IMG/VR virus record: IMGVR_UViG_3300034374_008744
Coordinates: 1-28,441 of that record
DNA: 28,441 nucleotides
Reading direction: 5' to 3' (one strand)
Source: a virus
A program made the translations under genes and the position numbers. Positions 12,530 through 19,858 of the stretch are shown piece by piece (the stretch's first letter is position 1; every line of letters begins with the position of its first letter). The notes below the pieces were generated by a model. That model was given only the letters and a program-made list of their open reading frames with translations, ran no database searches and had not been told where the DNA came from.

Positions 12530-14503
12530 ATGGACGTAAAAATATATATCGACAAAATAGAGGTTGACTATTCAGAAAACCAAAACTTGCCCTTTGTTCT
12601 CCGTATTGCATACAGGGATTTCCGTAAGATAGGAGAAACGGAGGCAATCGACGTGATGAATGCTGCGACCTCCTTACCCTTACCAGCTACTAAAAAAAAT
12701 CAAAACATACTTGAGGGCAACGAGAATAAAGATTTTAGTTTTGAGGTAACGAGGAACGGGCAAAACTTCTTTTTAGGGCGTTGTAGAATAGTGAACAAAA
12801 GCTACAAAAGGAGTAAATTAATCTCGTACAATTTGGAGCTTTTCGGGGGAACGGCTGATATATTCGAGCGGCTGGAGGGCGTATCGTTAAGGGATTTAGA
12901 CCTCGGGCAGATTGGCTACTCCTCCCCGTCAATTACTGCAACGTGGGCAAACCAAACGAGCGACTCGAATTTAGCTATTTATTTACCCGCTGTTTATGGG
13001 CAATTAAACTCAGGAACTGCAAACCGATTTGAGGTTGAGGATATGCGACCCTCCGTATATTACGAAACGATTTTAAAAGGGATTGAAGATTATTTAGGAA
13101 TTACGATTAATAGCAATTTGAGGGGGACGGATTATTGGAAACGTTGTGTACATTTATTCGGCGTTGGGGAGCTTTGGGAAAACTTTAGCACTCCAATTAC
13201 AATAAATTTAATTTCAGACGGAACGGTCGATACCTTGACTTATACTCAATCGAGTAGCGACACAATAGTTTACAAAGTTGAGGTAAACGTCCCAGCGGGG
13301 AATAATGCTGCAAACGATTTGCACCATTTAGAGATTAACTCCTCAGCGGGGTATAATCAATATATAGCTTATGACGCTACAAATGGAAACGACGTCGTAA
13401 GTGCTGAAATTGAAATAAATTCGGTCGGGCAATCAATAACATTAGAGGGTTTTAAAACTGGAGGCTCATCAAGTGCAAACCTACCAGCGGGAACACAATT
13501 TTTAATAAAATCTACAAGTAAGGTCGTTATTGGCTCAAGCGTAAATATTGCGAGCTGCCTTCACGACATAACGGTCAAAGATTGGCTCAAGGATTTATTT
13601 TTGCAATTCAATTTAGTGTCGTTTTATAATCCAGTGACAAAAATGCTGGACCTTGACCCCGCTTTTGCCTTTACGATTGACGGAGTGCACGGCGGAACGT
13701 ATCAAGGATTTTATAAAACTGATAATCCTCGTACAATAAAAGCCGATACAAGGGAAAGCCAAAAAGCATTCCAGCCGTTATTTGATTCAGCGGTTTTCAA
13801 TTACAAAGCAGACGAGGCAACCGAGCCGCTAATTAATCAATTTGTAATTCATACGGACCACCCGCTAAATTGTATTCACGTGCATATAAACGAGGGGAAA
13901 AATTCAAAGGATTACGAGTCGATTTACTCAAATGTAGCAAACGGATTAGTCGATGGAATTACAACCGCTGAACTGCCGATTTTAGTCGATTCGGACGTTG
14001 ACCTATTGGAGGGGGCAGCCGCTATTTTAGAGCCTACATTTATCACTGAGCCTAAAAATGCAATATTGAGCGGGGAGATTTTCTCAGGGTTTTTCGAGGG
14101 CGTAAACGTTACGACAATGCCTATTGCACGGCAGAACAATTTGCGAGGATACCGCCCCTATACTTTAACGTTTTCCGACGCTGAGGGGAGGACGGGAGGC
14201 AATAGCGAAACGCACCGAGGATTAATATCAATATTTTATAATCAATATTTCAGCATATTATCGAGGCTTGAAATCTTAACGCTGGAGGTTGAAATTGAGA
14301 ATATTTTAGACCCTGAAACTTACCGCAATGTTTATAAAATTGATGGGGAGTTTTATATCCTGATTGAGCTTAAAAAGGTAAATTATAATACGACTTTTTG
14401 CGAGGGGGTTTTTGCTAAATACGATTTAATAAGGGAGGACGATTCCGACTTTTACGAGAACTTTAATCCTCCAGGGGCTTTACAAATTCTAAATATTATA
14501 TAA
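12530..14503 (+). CDS. Large tail structural protein upstream of the tape measure
   Basis: A 657-aa beta-rich protein with no signal peptide. The N-terminal part (about residues 1-110) looks like a small beta domain with GQNFFLGRCRIVNKSYKRSK. The C-terminal part ends in an Arg/Asp-rich region with ETYRNVYKIDGEFYILIELK (about 601-620) and CEGVFAKYDLI, a pattern I associate with Bacteroidota phage baseplate or tail-tip proteins. It is the first gene of the tail block and overlaps the tape measure start by one base (taATG). A baseplate/hub role is an inference from position and composition. The order differs from most siphophages, where hub genes follow the tape measure. Confidence 0.55.
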   Translation: MDVKIYIDKIEVDYSENQNLPFVLRIAYRDFRKIGETEAIDVMNAATSLPLPATKKNQNILEGNENKDFSFEVTRNGQNFFLGRCRIVNKSYKRSKLISYNLELFGGTADIFERLEGVSLRDLDLGQIGYSSPSITATWANQTSDSNLAIYLPAVYGQLNSGTANRFEVEDMRPSVYYETILKGIEDYLGITINSNLRGTDYWKRCVHLFGVGELWENFSTPITINLISDGTVDTLTYTQSSSDTIVYKVEVNVPAGNNAANDLHHLEINSSAGYNQYIAYDATNGNDVVSAEIEINSVGQSITLEGFKTGGSSSANLPAGTQFLIKSTSKVVIGSSVNIASCLHDITVKDWLKDLFLQFNLVSFYNPVTKMLDLDPAFAFTIDGVHGGTYQGFYKTDNPRTIKADTRESQKAFQPLFDSAVFNYKADEATEPLINQFVIHTDHPLNCIHVHINEGKNSKDYESIYSNVANGLVDGITTAELPILVDSDVDLLEGAAAILEPTFITEPKNAILSGEIFSGFFEGVNVTTMPIARQNNLRGYRPYTLTFSDAEGRTGGNSETHRGLISIFYNQYFSILSRLEILTLEVEIENILDPETYRNVYKIDGEFYILIELKKVNYNTTFCEGVFAKYDLIREDDSDFYENFNPPGALQILNII

Positions 14504-17500
14504 TGCAAAAAACAGGATTTACAATAACAATAAACGGGGTCGAAAAATACCTCAAAGATTTCAACTCATTAAACGAGGCGTATAAACAAAACCTCGAGCA
14601 ATTAAAAGGACTTGAAACGGGAACGGAGGAGTATTATAAGCAACAGCAAGTCGTCGCACAATTAAAAAACGGATTGAGTGATTTCAACGAGGCTTTAAAG
14701 GAGCAATCCTCAATATTACAGGACGTACCGACGGACTCGCTGGAGCAATTAAACAAAGAATACAAACAGCAATTAAAAGAGCTTAAAAAGCTCCAAATTG
14801 GCTCGGAGGAGTATAATAAGCAGCTCGACGTTGTAGGTAATTTAAAAAATCAAATCAGCGATTTTAATAAGGCAATACGGGAGCAAGCAAAGGAATATGA
14901 AAACCTAAATAAAGGGGTAACGGCTTATAAGGAATTAGAGGCAGAAACTCGCAAGCTAAAAAACCAAAGTAAGGAATTAGCGGCTCAATTAATCAAGCTG
15001 GAAAAGGAGGGAAAAGCAAATACAAAAGAGTTTGCAGACCTCGAAAAGCAGTATCAAGACACAACGAAAAAGGCTCAGGAATACGATAAGCAATTAAAGG
15101 AAATTGACGAAACGGTCGGAGATTCATTCCGCAACGTTGGTAATTATAAGCAAGGAATTTTAGAGGCTTTTGATGAGGCGGGCGTCGGTGCGTCGGGGTT
15201 TGATAATAAGCTCAAAATATTGACTAAAAATCCTATTATCTTAATCATTGGATTAATTGTAGCGGGCTTAAAATTGTTATTTGATGCCTTTAAGCAATCA
15301 GAAACAGGAACGCAATTAATGAATAAAGCGGGAGCGATTACCTCCGCTGTATTTAGTACTCTGGTTGGATTAGCCGACGATTTGGCTCAAGCTGCAATCG
15401 ATTTAGGAACTCGAATTAAAGAAACTTTTGAGAATCCGAAACAAGCGATTGAGGATTTTAAAAAGCTAATTAAAGAAAATATCCAAAACCGTTTTGAGGG
15501 GCTGCTCGAGTTAATTCCAGCTTTAGGCGAAGCGATTACCCTATTATTTAAAGGGCAATTTGGTGAAGCGGGGACGGTTGCATTTGATGCTGTCGCAAAA
15601 GTTACGTCTGGAGTAGAGGGAGCAAGCGGTAAGATTAAAGATTTTGCGGGCAAAGTTAAGGAAGGCGTCGAGGAAATGGCGGGCAAAATTGAGGAGAATA
15701 TTAAGGCAGCCGATGCCCTCGCTCAAGCTCAATTAAACTCGGCTAAAACTCGAAACGAAATACAGAAATCAATAGAAAACTTGACGACTGCATACGAAAT
15801 AGAAAACCAAAAAGCCAACGATACTACAATCTCCCTCGCTGAGCAAAAGGAGGCAATGAAAAACAGCATGGCAATACGGGAGCAATTAGCGGCAAAGGAA
15901 ATCGCACTCGCTAAAAACGGGCTGAGCCTAATCGACCAAGAAATGGCAATACGTAAGAGGAATAAAATGAGTGTAAACGATTTACTCGAGGCTCAAACGT
16001 CGGCTTTTTCTGAGCTTAAAGCAGCAGAGCGGGCGTATTCATTAGCAGTAAAAGAAAACGCAACGGCAAGGCGGGAAATGCGAATTACGGAGGCTAATTT
16101 GGAGCTTGATATTTTAATTGACGTTTTCGACAAAAGAAAAACAATAAACGAAACGCTAATTAATGACGAGGAAACCACGCACGCACAACGTCAAGCCCTC
16201 CTCGATGAAACCCGAAAACTCGCTGATAAAAGTTATAAGGAACAGGGAGCAATTATTCAGGAATTTACCGACCAAAAAATCAATTTAGACGAACTGGTAA
16301 AAGAGTCGGACGCAACCGTCCTTGCTGAGCGGATTAATAACATGGGGCTTAATGAAAACATTGCTACTCGATTGATTGAGGTTGTAAAGGAACGGCAACA
16401 AGCGGAGGCGGATTTTGCTGAGGTACAAAAGGAAATTAATAAACGCAATATTGAGGATAAATTAGAGGCGTTGGAAACTGAGGAGGAAATCGCTGAGCAA
16501 CTGGCAGAAATTCGTTTTAAAAAGGGTTTAACGAGCGAAGAGGAGTATAATGAGGAAGTAATAAAAATTCAATTAGATAGGCTGCAAAAGGAACTTGAGG
16601 CCTCCGAGCTAACAGGTGACGAGCGTATAAAATTAGAGAATGAAATCCAGCTCAAAATATTAGAATTAAAAGAGGCTGGAATTGAAAAGGAGCTCGGATT
16701 AATTGACGAAAAATACAAAGAGGAGGAGGATTTGTTAAACGAGCAATTATTAAAAGGGGAAATTAAAGAGCAAGAGCACGAGGATAAATTAATGGAATTG
16801 AGGGAAAAAGCCCTCGAGGATAAAATCGAATTTCTCAAGGAATCAGGGGACGAGCAACGGGAATTAATGGAGGAGTTAATGGACGAGGAAGTCGAGCTCA
16901 ACAAAGAAAAGAACGAAAAATTAAAAGAGCAAGACGAGGCGGCTAAAGAGGCAAGGATTCAAAATGCCCGAGCAATTTCTCAATCCTTACAAGGGATTTC
17001 AAACGGTTTATTTGCAGCCCTGATAAATGCAGCCGAGGGGAATCAGGAACGGCAATTAGAATTACAACGAAAGCAATTTCAAGTAAATAAAGCCTTTTCG
17101 GCAACGGATGCAGCTATTAATACAGCTCAAGCGTTTACGGGTGCATTATCTCAATATGCCGAAACGCCTTTAGTTTTTATTATACCCCCGCTTATTTTAG
17201 CTCAGGGAGCGGCTCAGGTAGCAGCGATATTAAGCCAAGCTCCACCAATGGCGGCTGGAGGATTTACAGGTCGAGGGGGCGTAATTGACGAAACAGGGCA
17301 ACGGACGACGGGACTTTATAGATTGCACGAGGGGGAATACGTCGCTCCACGCTCGCAAGTAATGGCAAACCCTGGATTATTTGCAGCCCTCGAAAATAAC
17401 AGGATAACAGGTGCAGCGTTTCAAAATCCTATACAACCACAGCAAAACGACGACCGTTTAATCTCGGCTATTTCAAGAATGACGAGCAATATTAAAGTCG

Positions 17501-17571
17501 TTGCAGACGCTGAGGAAATTATAAAAATTGGTAATGATAAACAGCAAATTAAAAAATCTAAAAACTTGTAA
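14503..17571 (+). CDS. Tail tape measure protein
   Basis: A 1022-aa protein that would set tail length and reside in the tail tube. It is almost entirely coiled coil, very rich in Glu, Lys and Gln. Two tandem copies of a ~50-residue unit occur at about 21-68 and 79-128, ending FNEALKEQ and FNKAIREQ. A membrane-like segment NPIILIIGLIVAGLKLLF is at about 243-260. The C-terminal region has AAGGFTGRGG and TGLYRLHEGEYVAPRSQV (about 915-955), a typical tape-measure ending. Its length would predict a tail of roughly 150 nm at the usual 1.5 angstrom per residue. It is unrelated to the second tape measure at 26278. Confidence 0.9.
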   Translation: MQKTGFTITINGVEKYLKDFNSLNEAYKQNLEQLKGLETGTEEYYKQQQVVAQLKNGLSDFNEALKEQSSILQDVPTDSLEQLNKEYKQQLKELKKLQIGSEEYNKQLDVVGNLKNQISDFNKAIREQAKEYENLNKGVTAYKELEAETRKLKNQSKELAAQLIKLEKEGKANTKEFADLEKQYQDTTKKAQEYDKQLKEIDETVGDSFRNVGNYKQGILEAFDEAGVGASGFDNKLKILTKNPIILIIGLIVAGLKLLFDAFKQSETGTQLMNKAGAITSAVFSTLVGLADDLAQAAIDLGTRIKETFENPKQAIEDFKKLIKENIQNRFEGLLELIPALGEAITLLFKGQFGEAGTVAFDAVAKVTSGVEGASGKIKDFAGKVKEGVEEMAGKIEENIKAADALAQAQLNSAKTRNEIQKSIENLTTAYEIENQKANDTTISLAEQKEAMKNSMAIREQLAAKEIALAKNGLSLIDQEMAIRKRNKMSVNDLLEAQTSAFSELKAAERAYSLAVKENATARREMRITEANLELDILIDVFDKRKTINETLINDEETTHAQRQALLDETRKLADKSYKEQGAIIQEFTDQKINLDELVKESDATVLAERINNMGLNENIATRLIEVVKERQQAEADFAEVQKEINKRNIEDKLEALETEEEIAEQLAEIRFKKGLTSEEEYNEEVIKIQLDRLQKELEASELTGDERIKLENEIQLKILELKEAGIEKELGLIDEKYKEEEDLLNEQLLKGEIKEQEHEDKLMELREKALEDKIEFLKESGDEQRELMEELMDEEVELNKEKNEKLKEQDEAAKEARIQNARAISQSLQGISNGLFAALINAAEGNQERQLELQRKQFQVNKAFSATDAAINTAQAFTGALSQYAETPLVFIIPPLILAQGAAQVAAILSQAPPMAAGGFTGRGGVIDETGQRTTGLYRLHEGEYVAPRSQVMANPGLFAALENNRITGAAFQNPIQPQQNDDRLISAISRMTSNIKVVADAEEIIKIGNDKQQIKKSKNL

Positions 17572-17573
17572 AA

Positions 17574-17783
17574 ATGAGCAAAAGCAAAGAATTAGCAACT
17601 CCGTTAAACTTGACGAGAATGTTTCCTGAGTGTGGATTAAATTCGTCTCAAATAGGATACGCCTATTTTGTCGGAGCGGTCGCGGGGATTAAACCTCCAG
17701 GTAATCGCACGGCTTTAATTTATGTAGATAGTTTTATTGAGTTCTTGAAATATCGAGAAAAAGTCGCTAAATTTGAGCGTTGA
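17574..17783 (+). CDS. Small hypothetical protein after the tape measure
   Basis: A 69-aa protein starting 2 bp after the tape measure stop. The region NSSQIGYAYFVGAVAGIKPP, then ALIYVDSFIEFLKYRE, has the layout of a small winged-helix/excisionase-like DNA-binding domain (helix, turn, wing, helix), but the match is weak. It is the last gene of the tail operon. If it does bind DNA it would be a candidate regulator for the repeat arrays. Function not established. Confidence 0.5.
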   Translation: MSKSKELATPLNLTRMFPECGLNSSQIGYAYFVGAVAGIKPPGNRTALIYVDSFIEFLKYREKVAKFER

Positions 17784-17828
17784 AACCTACATAAGACCTC
17801 AACTTTGAGGCGTTACGTTTTGATTGTT

Positions 17829-17848
17829 ATAAATAATTGTTTGTTTCT
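17829..17848 (+). repeat. Segment complementary to the cassette leaders
   Basis: Just before the tail-operon terminator, TTGTTTGTTTCTAA is the reverse complement of the leader core TTAGAAACAAACAA. It matches 13 nt of the cassette D leader (17953-17965) and 13 nt of the cassette A leader (AGAAACAAACAAT). An exposed antisense stretch followed at once by a terminator hairpin is the layout of a 3'UTR-derived small RNA. Confidence 0.5.
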
Positions 17849-17876
17849 AAGCTCCTTTAAACAGGGGCTTTTTTTA
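17849..17876 (+). terminator. Rho-independent terminator of the tail operon
   Basis: AAGCTCCT pairs with AGGGGCTT (one T-G) around TTAAAC, followed by a T run. Confidence 0.88.
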
Positions 17877-17913
17877 TTTAATTACATTTATTTTTAAAAT
17901 AATTTAAAAAAAG

Positions 17914-17945
17914 TTTGGAGGTTTAAGAAAGTCGTTATATATTTG
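17914..17945 (+). promoter_or_regulatory. Bacteroidota promoter of cassette D
   Basis: TTTG at 17914-17917, a 20-bp spacer and TATATTTG at 17938-17945, with the same upstream TTTTTAAAATAATTTAAAAA and downstream TTATAATTAGAAACAAACAT as the other three cassettes. Confidence 0.9.
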
Positions 17946-17996
17946 CTTTATAATTAGAAACAAACATTAATTTTTTAATAATCAAAATCAATTATC

Positions 17997-18170
17997 ATGA
18001 CTACTTTAGAAAATTTAAAAATCGAATTAGCAGCAAAAAATGAAAGATGTTTAGAGATTAGAGAAATATTAATTTGTAATCAATTAGCTTATCCTATATG
18101 GGGAGCAGACTACGAAGCTGTAAAGAAAGATATTGAAATATTAGAAAACCAAATTAAAGAATTAAGCTAA
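17997..18170 (+). CDS. 57-aa protein, first gene of cassette D
   Basis: ORF MTTLENLKIELAAKNERCLE ending in KKDIEILENQIKELS; two amphipathic helices around a short IWGADYE linker, probably a small helical hairpin or coiled coil. It is too short for many gene callers. It has the cassette leader and the ATGAC start, and its start (MTT-L) resembles that of the 40-aa gene at 10815. It is followed by a hairpin at 18180. Function unknown. Confidence 0.65.
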   Translation: MTTLENLKIELAAKNERCLEIREILICNQLAYPIWGADYEAVKKDIEILENQIKELS

Positions 18171-18179
18171 ACCAAACAG

Positions 18180-18197
18180 GGGAGGAGCAATCCTCCC
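18180..18197 (+). promoter_or_regulatory. Intergenic hairpin without T run
   Basis: GGGAGGA pairs perfectly with TCCTCCC around GCAA, followed by TATTATT rather than a T tract. It occupies the same place as the hairpin at 10961 (after the first small gene of the cassette), so an mRNA-processing, stability or attenuation role is likely. Confidence 0.65.
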
Positions 18198-18225
18198 TAT
18201 TATTAACAATCAAAATAATACTAAA

Positions 18226-18438
18226 ATGAATACAGCAAAAAAAGAATACTCAAGCAAATCAAACGCAAAGCGAGCTTTAAAAAGCAAAACGCATTATTTC
18301 CACGAGGACGAAACAAAAGGGTCAATTTCCTTTGGGAACTTATGGATTGAGGGAGCAACCCTTTACGCCTCCTCAGAGTATTGGAGCGAAACAACGTTAT
18401 CGGATTTCCTTAATAACAAAAACAACGTAAAACTATGA
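18226..18438 (+). CDS. Hypothetical protein of cassette D
   Basis: A 70-aa protein with a basic N-terminus (MNTAKKEYSSKSNAKRALKS) and an aromatic, beta-type C-terminal half (SFGNLWIEGATLYASSEYW). It starts behind ACTAAAATGA, the same start context as the genes at 10815 and 11023. It overlaps the next gene by 4 bp. No family recognised. Confidence 0.6.
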   Translation: MNTAKKEYSSKSNAKRALKSKTHYFHEDETKGSISFGNLWIEGATLYASSEYWSETTLSDFLNNKNNVKL

Positions 18439-18779
18439 AATCAATAGACCAAAGAATTAACGATTTAAAGAAATCCAGCGACTGCAAAAGCGTTACTGAA
18501 CTTGATAAGGAGGCAGCAAAAGCCTATACAATCCTCGTCGAATTACGGAGCAAATATTACATATTATCCGACAATGATTTTGAGCATTTGTGCAAATATA
18601 ACCTCGATGCAGCGGAGGATTATTTATACCGCAAAAGCGACGATATAAAAACAGAGCGAGGGAGCAACGCTTTAGACAATCATTGCAGCCTCCTCGACTG
18701 GTACCAAAGGGAGCGAGAAATTGAGGCTCACGAATACGAACAGGAATTAGCATTTAAAAACCGTATGGATTATAAATAG
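18435..18779 (+). CDS. Hypothetical helical protein of cassette D
   Basis: A 114-aa acidic, strongly helical protein (TELDKEAAKAYTILVELRSK about residues 21-40; QREREIEAHEYEQELAFKNR near the end). No membrane span or signal. It is coupled to the upstream gene by an ATGA overlap and followed 14 bp later by the secreted-protein gene. No family recognised. Confidence 0.6.
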   Translation: MKSIDQRINDLKKSSDCKSVTELDKEAAKAYTILVELRSKYYILSDNDFEHLCKYNLDAAEDYLYRKSDDIKTERGSNALDNHCSLLDWYQREREIEAHEYEQELAFKNRMDYK

Positions 18780-18793
18780 TAAAATCTAAAGCA

Positions 18794-19051
18794 ATGAAAA
18801 AAAATATAATTATAGCAATCTTATTAATCGGAGGTTTAACCGCCTCCGCTCAAACTTACGAGGATACATTAAAAGCACTTACGTTTACCGAATTAGACTC
18901 AGTATTCAGAAAAACTCAATGCGACTATATGCATATACAAAAGGATATGATTTTCAACTCAACACTCGAGCCGCGATTTAAAGAAATAGGCAGACGATTA
19001 GAAATAATAAGCAGACGGAGGGAGTTTTTACTCCAGCTTGAAAGGATATAG
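18794..19051 (+). CDS. Small secreted protein of cassette D
   Basis: An 85-aa protein with a clear Sec signal peptide: MKKNIIIAILLIGGLTASAQ, with likely cleavage after ASA (residue 19) as is common in Bacteroidota. The mature part is about 65 residues, charged and helical (RFKEIGRRLEIISRRREFLL). No lipobox. An exported small protein in a moron-like cassette could act at the envelope, for example in superinfection exclusion or lysis control; this is inference. Last gene before a strong terminator. Confidence 0.7.
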   Translation: MKKNIIIAILLIGGLTASAQTYEDTLKALTFTELDSVFRKTQCDYMHIQKDMIFNSTLEPRFKEIGRRLEIISRRREFLLQLERI

Positions 19052-19068
19052 TATTGATTTTGATTTAT

Positions 19069-19103
19069 AAGCCTCCTAAATTTAGCGTTTAGGGGGCTTT
19101 TTT
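19069..19103 (+). terminator. Rho-independent terminator of cassette D
   Basis: AAGCCTCCTAAA pairs with TTTAGGGGGCTT (one T-G) around TTTAGCG, then six T. Just upstream, 19053-19065 (ATTGATTTTGATT) is the exact reverse complement of 17980-17992 in the leader of the same cassette. Confidence 0.9.
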
Positions 19104-19145
19104 ATTTTATACCCTTATGTTTCTATTATTTGAGGATTAAAAGCC

Positions 19146-19201
19146 CTTAAAACGCCTTAAAATCGCTTTAAATAGCATTTAATAGGCTTTTTTTATATCC
19201 G
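19146..19201 (+). promoter_or_regulatory. Phased repeat array before the tail/capsid operon
   Basis: CTTAAAACGC (19146), CTTAAAATCG (19156), CTTTAAATAG (19166) and CATTTAATAG (19176) are spaced exactly 10 bp, followed by a weak -7-like TATATCCG at 19194-19201. A second weak candidate is TTG 19219-19221 with TATTATTG at 19242-19249 (20-bp spacer). The remaining 19202-19291 is an untranslated A/T-rich stretch ending in an A-rich start context. Confidence 0.55.
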
Positions 19202-19291
19202 TAATAATAGGGGAGGTATTGTATTATAGAAATTCGCTCCTTATTATTGCAAAAGTTTTAATAATAGTTTTAAAAAAAACAATTTAAAAAT

Positions 19292-19855
19292 ATGGATTTA
19301 CAGGGCTTAACATATTCCGTGAGCTGTGACCAAAGAACGGGGATAAAAGAGGTTTATTTATTCAAAACTTCGGAGGTCGATTCTATCACTTTTGACGCAA
19401 CGTCAAGGGAGGCAACGGCAATCACAATGCTTACAACAAAACAGGGCTATAAAGTCGAAATTGACGACGACGAAAGCTCCCTTGTTTCAACAATGGCGGG
19501 AGGATTTGGGACTCGTACAGCGTCGCTTTTAACGCTATCAATTTATAAGCTAAACGCAAGCGTTAGAGAAATCGTACAAAGCTGGGACCGTGCGGCTTGT
19601 TTGGGTGCAATCGCAATCCTATACAACGGGGAGCGTATCTTATTAGGCTACGATTTTGATTCAGCGGACTCAAACGACGTTTATAAACCAGTAGCAAAAT
19701 TAAACGCTTCGGGCAGTGCTAATTCAGGACTTGTTACCGATGCGGGAGAAACTGCAACGCCTAAAATTTTACGCGGCTACCAGTGGACCACTAATTACGA
19801 GCCTCCGTTCGTCGATGCTTCTTTTGATTTAGCTACATTTATAACTCCAGCGTAA
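19292..19855 (+). CDS. Probable major tail/virion structural protein
   Basis: A 187-aa beta-rich protein with no signal peptide. It has an even distribution of hydrophobic strands, few Cys, and a closing RGYQWTTNYEPPFVDASFDL segment near 163-182. Size, composition and its place as first gene of the head operon suggest a tail-tube-like or other abundant virion protein. No definite family motif can be quoted. It is separated from the protease gene by only 3 bp. Confidence 0.5.
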   Translation: MDLQGLTYSVSCDQRTGIKEVYLFKTSEVDSITFDATSREATAITMLTTKQGYKVEIDDDESSLVSTMAGGFGTRTASLLTLSIYKLNASVREIVQSWDRAACLGAIAILYNGERILLGYDFDSADSNDVYKPVAKLNASGSANSGLVTDAGETATPKILRGYQWTTNYEPPFVDASFDLATFITPA

Positions 19856-19858
19856 TTT

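Noticed and set aside
15387-16904. Ser/Leu/Phe-rich minus-strand frames opposite the first tape measure
   Set aside because: The Ser-rich composition is the complement of Glu/Lys/Leu codons in the coiled coil; no start context or family.
17797-17810. CCTCAACTTTGAGG hairpin as terminator of the tail operon
   Set aside because: No T run follows and the loop is only 2 nt; the real terminator is at 17849.
18493-18753. 86-codon minus-strand frame within cassette D
   Set aside because: It is opposite a better supported plus-strand gene that is coupled by ATGA overlap; no promoter or motif supports it.
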